Source: Nonlabens agnitus
Lineage (GTDB): Bacteria > Bacteroidota > Bacteroidia > Flavobacteriales > Flavobacteriaceae
Assembly: GCF_002994045.1 (NCBI RefSeq)
Contig: NZ_MQUC01000003.1
Location: 1,464,501-1,528,500, forward strand
Direction: 5' to 3'
DNA: 64,000 nucleotides
Shown: piece by piece, positions 26,801-36,430 of the stretch
Numbering within the stretch: the stretch's first letter is position 1
Layout: the number at the start of each line of letters is the position of its first letter
Made by a program: the position numbers and the translations under genes
The notes under the pieces: generated by a model
Databases searched by the model: none
The model's input: only the letters and a program-made list of their open reading frames with translations
What the model was told of the DNA's origin: nothing

Positions 26801-28972
26801 CCCAAAAGCGTTCAAATCAACACCAGCGATATCCAGCTTTACATTTGCTGTGGTAGCAACGCTGTCCAGTTGGACCTGACTATCTAGGTCTACGTCAATA
26901 TTGTCGTCCCTATATTTTGAAGTAATGGATCCATTACCGTTGTTGAACTCTCCTTTTATAGGTAGATCCTTGATTTCATAACCATTGTAACTAAAGCTGT
27001 TGACATTTGCATCAATCACAGCATCCAAGTTATTAATGGTCGTACCAGAACCGCTGGTCTTTAAATTAAGACTCAATGTGCCCAATTGCGGATTCTGCAA
27101 GATGCTACCTAAATCCACCTCTTGAGCTTCCATAGTGGCGTTGAAAGCTAATACCTCTTGATTTTTAAAACCACCATTTAACTTGATCGTACCTGAAGTT
27201 GTGGTTAGAGTAGCTTTGGCTGTAATATCATCGATCCTACCTTGTGCATTCCCTGCCAGAGAGAATCGCTGTGGCAATTGAACACCTAGATCCTGCTCGC
27301 TTACGAATCGGCTCATATCTGCTCTCGTGGATGGCATTTTTATGGAAGGAAAATCAAGATATACATTATCGAGATCTGTGGCGTTACGCAAGCTACCTGT
27401 GGCCATGATGGCAGTCTCGTTACCCCATTTTGCAACAAGATTAGGTATTTGCATAACTTGAGTAGAACCAGTTGCCTTTAAGCTACCGGTAAGCGGTCGT
27501 TTACTTAGAGCCAATAAATATTCATTAGATCTTAACTCCGGCTGAAACCTGAACACATCACTCAAGTCAATGCGGTAACTAGGAATGGCCACATCCAGCT
27601 GCACATTTTCTGGATTATTAATAAAGCTGTTCATGCTCTCGTAACCCAACTCGATATTGCCTTTTAAGGCATTGTCGTTTACTTGAGCATTAAGGTCTGT
27701 GATATTGATGGATTGATCTGTGGCAGCAATGGCTAACGAGAATTGATTCACATTGATTCCAGAACCTTCCATAAAAGCCAACTCCTGGATCGATGCTGTT
27801 GCTCCTTGATTTTCATAATGAAATCGATCTGCCAGTAACCTCAAATCACTGATCAAAATCGCATTGGGATCAAACTGCTTTTGCTTGGGCGTGGCTCCGT
27901 CAAGGCTGTAATCCACCAGATTGTTTTTTAAGTCAAGGTCTTGTACGTCAATGATAAATTCAGGCCACTCAAATGCTGTAGTAGCCGTTGTTGCGTCAGG
28001 TTCTTCTGGATTTTCTACCGTACGCATGGCGACTTTGATGTCGCTGTTGTTGAGTGTAAGAAAATCAACGGTGTAGGCACTGTTTTGAACATCTGCCTGG
28101 GAAATAGAGGTTTCCAATAATCCTATAAAGCTGTCAAGGTTGATCGCATCTGGGACAGATTCATAACCCAACTGGACGCGATCCAAGGTTAGATTGCCCA
28201 CCGTGATTTGCGGTAATGGTGAGTCTCCAGCGTTGTCTGTAATAGCTTCGGCGATGGTGGTGTCTGTGTTGGGGTCGTTGTCGGGTTCCGCTTTCGCGAA
28301 AGCGGTAACCGTATCCTTATCGTACTTCATCACGGCATTTGTGAGCGACACCTCATCGATATCAACAATCATTTGCTCCAGATCAAATTCATTCATGGAA
28401 AGCTGGAAACTGTCAAAGGTTACCAAAGCGTCCAGTTGCTCCAAATCATCCTTGAACGTGACGTCAAAATTGGTAAAATCCAGATCGCCTATGGACAGCT
28501 GTAATGGCTCTGATGTTGTCGTGGTATCTTCTACCACAAAGGCGTCCATCAAAAATTGATAATTGAATCCATCGACAGTGTCCTGCCTGTTGATTCTAGC
28601 CTTGAAACCATCCCAGCGCGCATAGTCTATACTTATGCCACCAACATTGATGATAGGCCACAAGGGAACATTGGCTTCCAGACTTTTTGAGTAAACGAGT
28701 GTATCGCCTTTCTTATCGGCTAGATAGAGACCGTCCAGTTCAATATTTCCATCAAAAGTGACAAATAGATTATCAATGGAAACCTCGGTAGCGGTCTTGC
28801 CTTCCAGATATTTAACGGCTTGACCTACAATGATATCTTGTCCCCAAGGACTGCGAATAAAAAGCACTAGAAGTAGCAGAAATATAAGGGTACCGGCAAT
28901 GACTCTGGCCAGTCTGCGCAGCCAGCGGTATTTGCGTACTTCCTTATTCTTCTTTTCTTCGTCTTTGGCCAC
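23801..28972 (-). CDS. tamB: Translocation and assembly module protein TamB
   Basis: 1723 residues, longer than the ~1260 of E. coli TamB and usual for Bacteroidota. One N-terminal inner-membrane helix (~residues 22-42, VIAGTLIFLLLLVLFI) is followed by a very long run of beta-strand repeats that form a periplasm-spanning groove. The conserved C-terminal DUF490/TamB domain is seen around ~1330-1600 (RFDLAKGGSVSWSGDPFDANLDVSA). The last ~55 residues are a charged Lys/Glu/Ala/Arg coiled coil. It starts at GTG (28972). Two iterated palindromes lie inside the gene, encoding AFAKA and SLSRKR. It precedes tamL on the same strand. Confidence 0.92.
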   Translation of the reverse strand: MAKDEEKKNKEVRKYRWLRRLARVIAGTLIFLLLLVLFIRSPWGQDIIVGQAVKYLEGKTATEVSIDNLFVTFDGNIELDGLYLADKKGDTLVYSKSLEANVPLWPIINVGGISIDYARWDGFKARINRQDTVDGFNYQFLMDAFVVEDTTTTSEPLQLSIGDLDFTNFDVTFKDDLEQLDALVTFDSFQLSMNEFDLEQMIVDIDEVSLTNAVMKYDKDTVTAFAKAEPDNDPNTDTTIAEAITDNAGDSPLPQITVGNLTLDRVQLGYESVPDAINLDSFIGLLETSISQADVQNSAYTVDFLTLNNSDIKVAMRTVENPEEPDATTATTAFEWPEFIIDVQDLDLKNNLVDYSLDGATPKQKQFDPNAILISDLRLLADRFHYENQGATASIQELAFMEGSGINVNQFSLAIAATDQSINITDLNAQVNDNALKGNIELGYESMNSFINNPENVQLDVAIPSYRIDLSDVFRFQPELRSNEYLLALSKRPLTGSLKATGSTQVMQIPNLVAKWGNETAIMATGSLRNATDLDNVYLDFPSIKMPSTRADMSRFVSEQDLGVQLPQRFSLAGNAQGRIDDITAKATLTTTSGTIKLNGGFKNQEVLAFNATMEAQEVDLGSILQNPQLGTLSLNLKTSGSGTTINNLDAVIDANVNSFSYNGYEIKDLPIKGEFNNGNGSITSKYRDDNIDVDLDSQVQLDSVATTANVKLDIAGVDLNAFGITNQNVKAAGKISATFKGDATNYEVNSTIADGIAVFDQQSYLLGNVDLHAFVRPDTTSLDVKNKMLDLQLRSNADPAALAAALQRHIDRYLTTNVNMDTIQPVVMKIKGNLSPAPILRDVILPSLEALDTVQIAMDFNELDRKLDTDITAPYIKYAGSEIDSLLITSRSDASSLKFDIGFKDLESGPLAIKRTNLNGVVSQNELNLDFISYDEEEVLMHFGSSLSRKRNKNGIEDLLFRLKLEDLILNRKPWTIPESNSIAYGDNLITFTDFKLSNESQSVELRSDLTGVDKDHVAILLNNFRLQALLSLLNPDEKLATGSLNGELVLEDVFNKMGFTADLNIQDLNVLEVPLGVLTLDADSGSGDIYTMDMTLKGDDVDMELNGDYRVDPVAAQIDLDLDLQRLNMSTVSNIASEFLSDGKGYVSGNMKLSGTTLEPIYDGSFAFNEAEFTVDMLNAAFLLQDEKLVINNDGLVFNNFEVRDADRNIFSIDGNIGTEDLLNPTFDLRLEANDFTALNSTAGDNDLYYGKATFDATATITGNLTIPVVKMSLDVDDATDVTYVIPATELDIVQRDGIVQFVNKENPDDILTQTEEESATLTGYDITADLRITNGAKVNIIVDPTTGDNLQVTGDGDLKFRMTPNGRMTLAGRYEINDGFYELSLYDIVSRRFDLAKGGSVSWSGDPFDANLDVSAIYQVETSASALMASQTSGADVATRNRFRQELPFLVYLNVDGELMAPVISFRLDMPEDDRGAIGGQVYGRVQQLNSQDQELNKQVFSLLVLNKFFPTSGADGSSGGTAAIARDNLNQALSDQLNQFGGKLLGNTGVDLNFGLDSYTDYQGNSPQERTQLDVTASKKLLDDRLIVSVGSEVDIQGSAADSDGQTPVIGNVSLEYLLNESGQWRLKGFRKNQFDNVIDGQLIVSGISLIFTKEFNEFKNLFTKTVQEEAAAAKRKEDAEKKKEKEKAEAARKEEEEAQQQKEETKKEREAQKEKENQ
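26118..26133. repeat. Iterated palindrome (copy 7), inside tamB
   Basis: Perfect copy, read in the frame SLSRKR. Confidence 0.95.
28289..28304. repeat. Iterated palindrome (copy 8), inside tamB
   Basis: Perfect copy, read as AFAKA. Confidence 0.95.
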
Positions 28973-29091
28973 CTTGCAAGTTGCGTTTAGGGTACTTCTT
29001 TAGGGATGGCAAATTGCTAAAATCCTATGGCAATGCCATTAGGATTAGGATAAGATTGTGCAAATACGATCCTTAATCGTTTTGCAAGGGC

Positions 29092-29826
29092 TTATTGCCT
29101 TTCGAGACTAAATTGCGTTAGATCACTGAAAATTGTGAGAGCTACAGAATTGGGCGCTTGATTGCTGCGAGATATTCCGAGACCATAGGTTTGGAAAGCT
29201 CGCAGCTCAACCAATCCTTTGAAGGTAACCGTTTCCTTATTTCTGGTAAGAGCCGCAGTCAAGGTTGCTGCGGGTAATGGATTGTTGTTTTCAGAAAGAA
29301 AGAATTGAATTTGGTCTGCTCCATTGTTTTGTTCCTTTCTAAAAGTAATGGTGAAGATGACTTCATAAATACCACTGATCTGAGTACTCATTGAAAACTG
29401 ATTGGACACATTGACTCCAGACGACCCTGAACTTGAAGATGGTCCAGTGATAGCGGTATTGTTATTTCTCTGCAAATTATAATTGCCGTCGTTGCTTAAG
29501 GTGGACTGCCCGTAAACACCTGATAACTCTGGTGAAGTTTCACCTTTTAATGAACTCCATTTTGTGCCGTCCCAATAGTAAAAACCTTCCAATGCACCAC
29601 CGTTTGCCTCATCTGTATTCCAAACCATCAAACTTTTTTGAGGATTAGTTACAGGAGCCGCTTCATTCAAATCATTCAAGTCCATTCTGGGAAACAAAAC
29701 TCCTTTATCGCTTGAGGTGATGTCTAACATAGCAGATGGATCGGGCTCGATCGTATTGATCCCAACTTGACCATAGGTCGGTGACGTTAGCAAAAAGGTG
29801 AATAGCAACACACATAAAAGCCTCAT
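29092..29826 (-). CDS. Secreted surface-type protein with VGINT...LDI motif
   Basis: 244 residues from the ATG at 29826, which places the signal peptide (MRLLCVLLFTFLLTSPTYGQ) at the start; the 22 codons upstream are not needed. The mature N-terminus QVGINTIEPDPSAMLDITSS, then KGVLFPRM, is a recurring N-module of large secreted proteins in this phylum, followed here by YYWDGTKWSSL and a C-terminal beta-sandwich (~130-244). Often such proteins are long fibres; this one is short. Function unknown. It stands alone upstream of tamB in the same direction, with no obvious link. Confidence 0.8.
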   Translation of the reverse strand: MRLLCVLLFTFLLTSPTYGQVGINTIEPDPSAMLDITSSDKGVLFPRMDLNDLNEAAPVTNPQKSLMVWNTDEANGGALEGFYYWDGTKWSSLKGETSPELSGVYGQSTLSNDGNYNLQRNNNTAITGPSSSSGSSGVNVSNQFSMSTQISGIYEVIFTITFRKEQNNGADQIQFFLSENNNPLPAATLTAALTRNKETVTFKGLVELRAFQTYGLGISRSNQAPNSVALTIFSDLTQFSLERQ

Positions 29827-30234
29827 TGTAAAATTTTTATGCAAAATTACTTGTGCATACCAATCACGAAATGGGTAAATTGTTAAGATCACTATCGTCT
29901 TGAAACCACGAATCTGCTTGCAAAGCCAATAAAATCCAATTTCACGCTAAGACTTGTTGTAGGAATTAGAAAACAAGAGTATTCTAGAATGCCAATAGAT
30001 TTAACGATAAAAGGATTAAAATCAATTTTATAGATTAACGGTAAGGTTTTGTCGCTAATCAAAAACAAAACAGCTTAAAAAAACTTTATAAGGAGACTGT
30101 GAGTATTTTCCTTTAAAAAATTGTTCTTGTTAAAATTTTAAATTTGTAGGTACAAATAAATGCGCATTGCAGTATGGATTTTGAGTCTGAAGTGGCTGGC
30201 ATAAAATAAATAGTAAGAAAATATCAGCTTTGAA
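29827..30234. other. Intergenic stretch without a recognisable gene
   Basis: 408 bp, A/T-rich. On the plus strand TAAATTTG at 30139-30146 fits a -7 promoter box, but no ORF follows, only the 3' end of a minus-strand gene remnant. I see no tRNA, riboswitch or repeat here. A small RNA cannot be excluded. Confidence 0.5.
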
Positions 30235-30519
30235 CTATTGCTGCTGTTGCTGCTGCCATTGCATTTGTTTCATTAAGATCTGGTCCTGTTTGTAATACTG
30301 TTCCTGCGATTGGGTTTGGATCTTGTTGAATATTCTGCCTGCGGCAAATTCTTCTACGGTTTTTACGCGTACGGTGTAAGTGGTCTCGTTAGACCCATTA
30401 CCAGATAAATAAACGACTCCTTTAATAGGCGCACAATCCCTATAGTCACGACCGTGCGTCACCTTGATATGATTGCTAGCAGCCATAAGATTGTTGGTAG
30501 GGTCAAAACCGCACCTTGA
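30235..30519 (-). pseudogene. Remnant: C-terminus of a transglutaminase-like protein
   Basis: The open frame begins after a stop at 30520-30522 and reads GFDPTNNLMAASNHIKVTHG, then RDYRDCAPIKGVVYLSGN. This is the conserved end of bacterial transglutaminase-like (cysteine protease fold) proteins, where FDPTN, GRDY and PIKGV close the domain. The catalytic Cys-His part, normally ~200 residues before, is absent; the sequence upstream belongs to the end of the HTH gene. The C-terminus is a Gln run (MQWQQQQQQ). An ATG at 30486 could start an 83-residue product, but it would lack any active site. Best read as a deletion remnant. Confidence 0.7.
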
Positions 30520-30547
30520 TTAGAAAGAATAATCCAAAAGGTAAGAG

Positions 30548-31504
30548 TTACTCAAAATCCAAAACATTTCTCGCGGTAATCAATGCTTTTAGTGAGTCTA
30601 TCTTTTTAGAGATTTTGCTAAAAAAGATATTTCTGGATCTCTCGCCGGCGGTGTTAATTAATCTGGAATGAGAAAGTTGTTTGTTCAAATAAGCTTCTGC
30701 CTGCTGGCAGGTATTAATGTCGGTAGCTAATAGGTAAGAAAGAAACGTGAATGGAATGAAGAAACCCATTTGATGTTTGTTCTTGATTAGAACAGTGTTG
30801 TTCATAAGGAGCAACTCATTGTGATAAAGCTGATAATCGTTATTTAAGGATGTAACTTTGGATTTTGACTCTTGGAGAACGTGCTCAAGCTCATCGCATA
30901 GCTGCAAGGCTTTATCTGCATTCATTAATTCTGCATCGAGATAAAACTGAATCTGTTTCAAAGTACTGTTGAACGTCGTGGTGTCCCAGATTTCTGCTTT
31001 GGGAATCTGGTCGTATAACTTGCCCAAGTTTTTTATCGCATTAGAAAGGTCAATGGATAGATGGAATTTATCAAATGGTGTATGGTCAAACTCTGTTGAA
31101 AGCAAACGCATCCATACGTAGATCTTGAACCTACACAACGCGCTACCATCCATAAAATGAAACAAGGGAATATCCTTTGCCGCATAAAACAGACGAGAAT
31201 CGCCAGTTGCTGCGATTTGCTGGATATATTGAGTAGATGTTTCAAAGTATTGTTGGAGATCATTTACACTAGATATCGATTGGGTTTTGTGTACCGCTAC
31301 GATGTTCTGTGCGGCATTCTCCTGTAAGGCATCAAGAGACAAACCATAATGCGCAGAAAGTTGCAGGGCTTCATCCAGTGATAACTTGCTTTTACCACTG
31401 ATACGACGGTGCGCAGCATCATAGCTAATTCCTAATACTGTCGCTATCTCCTCGTTGAGCGAAGATCCTTTAGGGATCATTTCAAATATTCTGGTAAAAA
31501 GCAT
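30548..31504 (-). CDS. Helix-turn-helix transcriptional regulator-like protein
   Basis: 318 residues from the ATG at 31504. The N-terminal ~65 residues form a helix-turn-helix resembling the XRE/BetR type (LNEEIATVLGISYDAAHRRISGKSKLSLDEALQLSAHYGLS). The remaining ~250 residues are helical, without signal peptide or membrane segment, and resemble the regulatory part of similar Bacteroidota proteins; no ligand is evident. It diverges from the lipoprotein operon at 31611, with 106 bp between, so it may regulate that operon or itself. The transglutaminase remnant begins immediately downstream. Confidence 0.8.
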   Translation of the reverse strand: MLFTRIFEMIPKGSSLNEEIATVLGISYDAAHRRISGKSKLSLDEALQLSAHYGLSLDALQENAAQNIVAVHKTQSISSVNDLQQYFETSTQYIQQIAATGDSRLFYAAKDIPLFHFMDGSALCRFKIYVWMRLLSTEFDHTPFDKFHLSIDLSNAIKNLGKLYDQIPKAEIWDTTTFNSTLKQIQFYLDAELMNADKALQLCDELEHVLQESKSKVTSLNNDYQLYHNELLLMNNTVLIKNKHQMGFFIPFTFLSYLLATDINTCQQAEAYLNKQLSHSRLINTAGERSRNIFFSKISKKIDSLKALITARNVLDFE

Positions 31505-31610
31505 AATAACCCTATTTTGTGATAATCGCAAAATATTAAATATATTTTGATTTAATCAAGTGATGTAGATGTGAATATCGCAGTTTATTTGTTGACATAA
31601 ATCTTTCATT

Positions 31611-32183
31611 ATGAAAACTACTCTGTTATTATTCTCACTAATTGTGCTCGCCAGCTGCGGAGCCTACAATGAAAACTCTATCGCCTATTACAAAAACCCG
31701 CTTTCTTCAAATGATGTCTCAAGACTTGATGGCTTATATCATTTGAAGGCAACACAAATCTACCGTAGCGACGGGACCATTGATTCCTGTGCCGTGGCTT
31801 CCAATGATCTTTTAAACATTAATCTTAGAATGGTTGCCACAAATGATTCGGTTGAAAAATATCAAATCAGGATACGGGCCATTGATCAAAATACTTTAAA
31901 AACAACATTGATCAAAAACGGTGAAAACATAGATTCATCCATCATCAATGGCAAAATTTCCAAAAAAGGAATGTTTCATTTTAAGAACAATCCAGTGGAT
32001 TGCTATGGCATACCTTATATATTGGGCGGTTGCTCTGGCACAAAATCTAGAATAGGCATTGACCATGATAATAATCTGATTCTACAAAACAACAGCTATA
32101 GCGGCGGAGCCATACTATTGTTATTGGGCGATGGACGATGCTATTCTACGGCTTATAATTTTGCAAGAATTCAATCCAACTGA
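31611..32183 (+). CDS. Hypothetical lipoprotein
   Basis: 190 residues. The signal peptide ends in a lipobox (LFSLIVLASCGAY), so it is anchored in a membrane, probably the outer one. The mature part has four more cysteines and beta-strand character; I recognise no family. The next gene starts 2 bp after the stop codon, so the two form an operon and may work together at the outer membrane. Confidence 0.8.
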   Translation: MKTTLLLFSLIVLASCGAYNENSIAYYKNPLSSNDVSRLDGLYHLKATQIYRSDGTIDSCAVASNDLLNINLRMVATNDSVEKYQIRIRAIDQNTLKTTLIKNGENIDSSIINGKISKKGMFHFKNNPVDCYGIPYILGGCSGTKSRIGIDHDNNLILQNNSYSGGAILLLLGDGRCYSTAYNFARIQSN

Positions 32184-32184
32184 G

Positions 32185-32808
32185 ATGAGAGCCACAACAT
32201 TCATCATAGTTGCATTACTGCTTTCCGTGGTGGGAAAAGCACAAAACAGTCCTGAACAAAAGGATCTGGGACCAGTTATTAGAATCGAGACTGGAATGTA
32301 TATTCCACTGAAAGAACTGAAACGGAATATTGACATCAGTCCAACGCTAAGCATCGTTGGTGGGATACCACTAAACGATAAATGGAGGATCGACCCAAAC
32401 CTAACTTTTTTCTTCCCACAATCAAGTTCGCAAATATCCATTGTCGGTCAAGATTCCATCGTCTCTGGTAGGCTCAACTCCATATCTGGTCATTGGGGCG
32501 CTAGTTTGAATCGGGTAGAAAAATTGGGCGATCGTACTTTTTTAGAAGCTAGACTAGGAACTGGTTTAAGCTTCATATCCACAGATACCGAAAAAGAAAA
32601 TGTTCCTGAGGACAGTAATGACAAATTATACGGTAGCGAAACCATTTTCCTCCAGGCAGGTTTTGGTATCAAGGTGTTTGCATTTAGGTACAGTTACATA
32701 GGATTAGAGGTCAACTATTATTTCACGCCCTATAATCTTTTTGGAGATCGATTTGTGGGAAATGTAGGCAATCAAGCTATAAGTGTTGGACTATCCTACG
32801 GACTCTAA
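32185..32808 (+). CDS. Outer-membrane beta-barrel protein
   Basis: 207 residues from the ATG at 32185; the frame is open 18 codons further up, inside the preceding lipoprotein gene, but this start gives a proper signal peptide (MRATTFIIVALLLSVVGKAQ). Alternating strands with aromatic girdles and a C-terminal GNQAISVGLSYGL are typical of small 8-strand barrels. No specific family is evident. It is coupled to the lipoprotein gene just upstream. A terminator at 32879 follows. Confidence 0.8.
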   Translation: MRATTFIIVALLLSVVGKAQNSPEQKDLGPVIRIETGMYIPLKELKRNIDISPTLSIVGGIPLNDKWRIDPNLTFFFPQSSSQISIVGQDSIVSGRLNSISGHWGASLNRVEKLGDRTFLEARLGTGLSFISTDTEKENVPEDSNDKLYGSETIFLQAGFGIKVFAFRYSYIGLEVNYYFTPYNLFGDRFVGNVGNQAISVGLSYGL

Positions 32809-32878
32809 AAGTAATCTGTTTACAATGCAGATAACTAAGACAAGTTCAAATAATTGAACCTTAAAGTCATATTCAAAA

Positions 32879-32908
32879 AAAAGCGCAAACCATAGTTTGC
32901 GCTTTTTG
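32879..32908. terminator. Bidirectional terminator
   Basis: Stem AGCGCAAAC / GTTTGCGCT with loop CATA, A-rich on the left and T-rich on the right, between two convergent genes (barrel protein and icmF). Confidence 0.9.
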
Positions 32909-32926
32909 ATTAGCTTATAGTGCATT

Positions 32927-35900
32927 CTACATATTCCTCCTATACTGTCCACCTACCTCAAACAAAGCTTCAGTGATCTGGCCTAGCGTACAGATTTTGG
33001 TGGCTTCCATCAAGTGTTCAAAAATATTTCCTTGTTCGACGGCAGCTTGTTGAATGTTGGAAAGTTGTTCTTGTTGCGCTTTCGCGAAAGCGGAATGCAA
33101 ATTATCCTTAGTAGCAATTTGAGCCTGTTTCTCTTCTTCCGTTGCTCTAATGACCTCAGCTGGTAGGACCGTTGGACTACCTTTTGAGCTTAAGAACGTG
33201 TTCACTCCTATGATCGGGAACTCCCCAGTATGCTTCAACATCTCGTAATGCATGGACTCTTCCTGGATCTTGCTGCGTTGATACATGGTTTCCATGGCAC
33301 CAAGCACGCCACCACGTTCTGTGATGCGGTCAAATTCCTCTAGAACGGCGGCCTCAACCAGTTCTGTCAATTCTTCAATGATAAAGGCGCCTTGAATAGG
33401 GTTTTCGTTTTTGGCAAGTCCTAATTCCTTGTTGATAATCAACTGAATGGCCATCGCACGTCTTACCGACTCTTCAGTTGGTGTGGTGATCGCCTCGTCA
33501 TACGCGTTGGTATGCAATGAATTACAATTGTCATTAATCGCATACAATGCTTGCAACGTTGTACGGATATCATTGAAATCAATCTCTTGTGCGTGAAGTG
33601 ATCTACCACTGGTTTGAATGTGATATTTCAACATTTGCGCACGCTCATTAGCGCCGTATTTGTTCTTCATGGCTTTAGCCCAAATCTTTCTCGCCACACG
33701 ACCGATGACAGAATACTCTGGATCGATACCGTTAGAAAAGAAGAAACTCAAGTTGGGACCAAATTTATTGATGTCCATACCGCGACTCAAGTAGTATTCT
33801 ACATAAGTAAATCCATTTGCTAGTGTAAAAGCAAGTTGCGTAATAGGGTTTGCTCCAGCCTCTGCAATGTGATATCCAGATATAGAAACGCTGTAGAAGT
33901 TGCGTACTTTTTCTTCAATAAAGTATTCTTGAACGTCACCCATCAATCGCAGGGCAAATTCAGTGGAGAAGATACATGTGTTTTGTGCCTGATCTTCCTT
34001 TAGGATATCAGCTTGAACGGTACCGCGTACTTGCGCCAGCGTTTCAGCTTTGATTTTTGCATAATCTGCTGGTTCTAATATCTGGTCGCCCGTCAGACCC
34101 AAAAGCATCAGACCAAGACCATCATTCCCTTCTGGAAGTTTGCTGGTGTCCACCTGGCCATTTTTGGAATACACCTTTTCGCCTTGAGCGTTTAAATAAG
34201 AAGGCCTTTCAACATTATTGTCATCATAGATTTCTTTAAGCTTTGCTTCTACTTTGTCGCCTAGCCCATTTTCTGTAATGAAACGTTCACAATTTTGATC
34301 AATCGCAGCATTCATAAAGAATCCTAACAACATAGGCGCTGGACCGTTGATAGTCATAGAAACCGATGTCATGGCGTGCGACAGGTCAAAACCTGAATAC
34401 AATTTTTTAGCATCGTCCAGACAGCAAATACTTACACCAGCATTACCGATCTTACCATAAATATCTGGACGCAATCCTGGGTCGTTACCATACAATGTCA
34501 CACTATCAAATGCGGTACTCAAACGTTTTGCCGGCATCCCAAGACTCACATAGTGAAAACGTTTGTTGGTACGTTCTGGTCCACCTTCACCAGCAAACAT
34601 TCTGGTAGGATCTTCTCCTGTTCTCTTAAACGGATACAATCCTGCGGTATATGGAAATTCTCCAGGCACATTTTCCTGCAGACACCATTTTAAAATATCG
34701 CCCCAAGCAGTGTATTTAGGCAACGCTACTTTAGGAATCATTTTATGGGAAAGTGACTCTGTATGCGTTTCAATCTTGATAACCTTGTCTCTTACCTGGA
34801 ACTCATAAATAGGCTGCTTGTACTTATTTACTTTCTCATCCCAAGTCGTGATGATTTCCCAATTGTAGGGATCCAGGTCTTTTAACGTTTTGTTGAATTG
34901 GGCGATGAGCAATTCTATGAATTCTTTGTCATCCTGAACTTGTTTCAGGATCTCTTCTTCATTTAAACCTTTTTCTGTAATGAACTGTTCTCGACTGCCG
35001 CTCGAACTGACATTTTCATTTTGTTCAACTAGCGTAATTATCGTTTGATAAATACCAAATAGCTTTTGGGCAACTTTAGATTGAACTTCGGCGGTTTGAT
35101 CGTAAGACCTGTTACTCTCTGCAATCTCGCTTAGGTAGCGTGTTCTCGATGGTGGAATCACAAAGATTTTTTCACTTTGTGCTTTATTAAGTTCGTTTGT
35201 AGAGCTGAAATCGGCTCCGGTTTTCTCGGTGACCTCAGTCATCAACGCCTCGTACAACGCATTCATTCCAGGATCGTTGAACTGGCTTGCGATGGTGCCA
35301 TAAACAGGCAAAGTTTCAGGGTCTGCTTCCCAAAGGTTGTGGTTGCGCTGGTACTGTTTTTTTACATCGCGCAAGGCATCTAGTGATCCACGTTTGTCAA
35401 ATTTGTTGATCGCTACGACATCTGCAAAGTCGAGCATATCGATTTTCTCCAGTTGTGTCGCCGCACCAAACTCTGGTGTCATTACATATAGAGACACATC
35501 GCTGTGTTCCAATATTTCAGTATCGCTTTGTCCTATACCGCTGGTTTCAAGGATGATCAAATCATAGTTGGCCGCCTTTAAGACGTCAACAGCTTCCTGC
35601 ACGTGTTTAGAAAGCGCTAGGTTGGACTGGCGTGTCGCCAGCGATCGCATATAAACACGATCGTTATTGATCGCGTTCATGCGTATTCTATCGCCCAACA
35701 AGGCGCCACCAGTCTTGCGCTTTGATGGATCTACAGATATCACACCAATATTTTTTTCAGGGAAATCGATGAGAAAACGACGTATCAACTCGTCTACTAA
35801 TGATGATTTTCCCGCACCACCAGTTCCCGTGATTCCCAGGACAGGTGCTTGTTTTTCGGTTTTATCAGCTTCGTTAAAATGTTTTACGAAGTCCTCATGC

Positions 35901-36430
35901 CTGTTTTCGGCCAGCGATATGAGTCTTGCAATCGTGGGCACGTGGTTTTGCAATAATTCTCCGTTTAAGTTCGCTTTCGCGAAAGCGGGAACAGGAACAT
36001 CACACTGCTTCACAAGATCATTGATCATTCCCTGCAAGCCCATGGCACGACCATCGTCTGGCGAATAGATGCGCGTGATACCATACTCCATCAATTCCTC
36101 AATTTCTGACGGCAGGATCACGCCGCCGCCGCCGCCAAAAATCTTGATGTGGCCAGCGCCCTTTTCTAACAGCAAATCACGCATATACTTGAAATATTCG
36201 TTGTGACCACCTTGGTAAGAAGTCATGGCGATCCCATTGGCATCTTCTTGAATGGCTGTATTGACCACTTCTTCCACACTTCTATCGTGGCCCAAGTGAA
36301 TCACTTCACAACCCGTGGATTGTATGATGCGACGCATGATATTAATTGCAGCGTCATGACCGTCAAAAAGACTGGCGGCAGTAACGATACGTACTTTATT
36401 TACTGGGATATATGGCGTTTGATCTTGCAT
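32927..36430 (-). CDS. icmF: Fused isobutyryl-CoA/methylmalonyl-CoA mutase family protein (IcmF type)
   Basis: 1167 residues with three parts. The B12-binding domain (~10-140) has DGHDAA with His25 as the likely cobalt ligand. A MeaB-like GTPase chaperone (~195-470) has P-loop GTGGAGKSS (202-210). The mutase TIM barrel (~540-1167) has [20 protein letters not shown]. This order is that of IcmF, which isomerises isobutyryl- and butyryl-CoA (some members other acyl-CoAs) by an adenosylcobalamin radical and carries its own repair GTPase. Methylmalonyl-CoA as substrate is less likely given the barrel motif. Two iterated palindromes encode AFAKA, one (residues 149-153) in the linker after the B12 domain. 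Residues ~473-501, between GTPase and barrel, are made of two interspersed repeats. Confidence 0.88.
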   Translation of the reverse strand: MQDQTPYIPVNKVRIVTAASLFDGHDAAINIMRRIIQSTGCEVIHLGHDRSVEEVVNTAIQEDANGIAMTSYQGGHNEYFKYMRDLLLEKGAGHIKIFGGGGGVILPSEIEELMEYGITRIYSPDDGRAMGLQGMINDLVKQCDVPVPAFAKANLNGELLQNHVPTIARLISLAENRHEDFVKHFNEADKTEKQAPVLGITGTGGAGKSSLVDELIRRFLIDFPEKNIGVISVDPSKRKTGGALLGDRIRMNAINNDRVYMRSLATRQSNLALSKHVQEAVDVLKAANYDLIILETSGIGQSDTEILEHSDVSLYVMTPEFGAATQLEKIDMLDFADVVAINKFDKRGSLDALRDVKKQYQRNHNLWEADPETLPVYGTIASQFNDPGMNALYEALMTEVTEKTGADFSSTNELNKAQSEKIFVIPPSRTRYLSEIAESNRSYDQTAEVQSKVAQKLFGIYQTIITLVEQNENVSSSGSREQFITEKGLNEEEILKQVQDDKEFIELLIAQFNKTLKDLDPYNWEIITTWDEKVNKYKQPIYEFQVRDKVIKIETHTESLSHKMIPKVALPKYTAWGDILKWCLQENVPGEFPYTAGLYPFKRTGEDPTRMFAGEGGPERTNKRFHYVSLGMPAKRLSTAFDSVTLYGNDPGLRPDIYGKIGNAGVSICCLDDAKKLYSGFDLSHAMTSVSMTINGPAPMLLGFFMNAAIDQNCERFITENGLGDKVEAKLKEIYDDNNVERPSYLNAQGEKVYSKNGQVDTSKLPEGNDGLGLMLLGLTGDQILEPADYAKIKAETLAQVRGTVQADILKEDQAQNTCIFSTEFALRLMGDVQEYFIEEKVRNFYSVSISGYHIAEAGANPITQLAFTLANGFTYVEYYLSRGMDINKFGPNLSFFFSNGIDPEYSVIGRVARKIWAKAMKNKYGANERAQMLKYHIQTSGRSLHAQEIDFNDIRTTLQALYAINDNCNSLHTNAYDEAITTPTEESVRRAMAIQLIINKELGLAKNENPIQGAFIIEELTELVEAAVLEEFDRITERGGVLGAMETMYQRSKIQEESMHYEMLKHTGEFPIIGVNTFLSSKGSPTVLPAEVIRATEEEKQAQIATKDNLHSAFAKAQQEQLSNIQQAAVEQGNIFEHLMEATKICTLGQITEALFEVGGQYRRNM
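33077..33092. repeat. Iterated palindrome (copy 9), inside icmF
   Basis: Perfect copy, read as AFAKA near the C-terminus. Confidence 0.95.
34929..34955. repeat. CCTGAA...TTCAGG hairpin repeat inside icmF
   Basis: Hairpin ATCCTGAA / TTCAGGAT with a 5-nt loop, encoding EILKQVQDD on the minus strand. A diverged copy lies at ~57751-57780 downstream of rnpB (ATTCTGAAACGAGTTCAGAA), so this is an interspersed repeat taken into a coding sequence. Confidence 0.75.
34987..35012. repeat. TCGAGCG-family repeat inside icmF
   Basis: The reverse complement reads TGTCAGTTCGAGCGGCAGTC then GAGAAC, matching the intergenic copies at 4666-4803 (CAGTTTCGAGCGGCAATTGA). It encodes [10 protein letters not shown] in the IcmF linker. 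Confidence 0.7.
35972..35987. repeat. Iterated palindrome (copy 10), inside icmF
   Basis: Perfect copy, read as AFAKA (residues 149-153). Confidence 0.95.
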
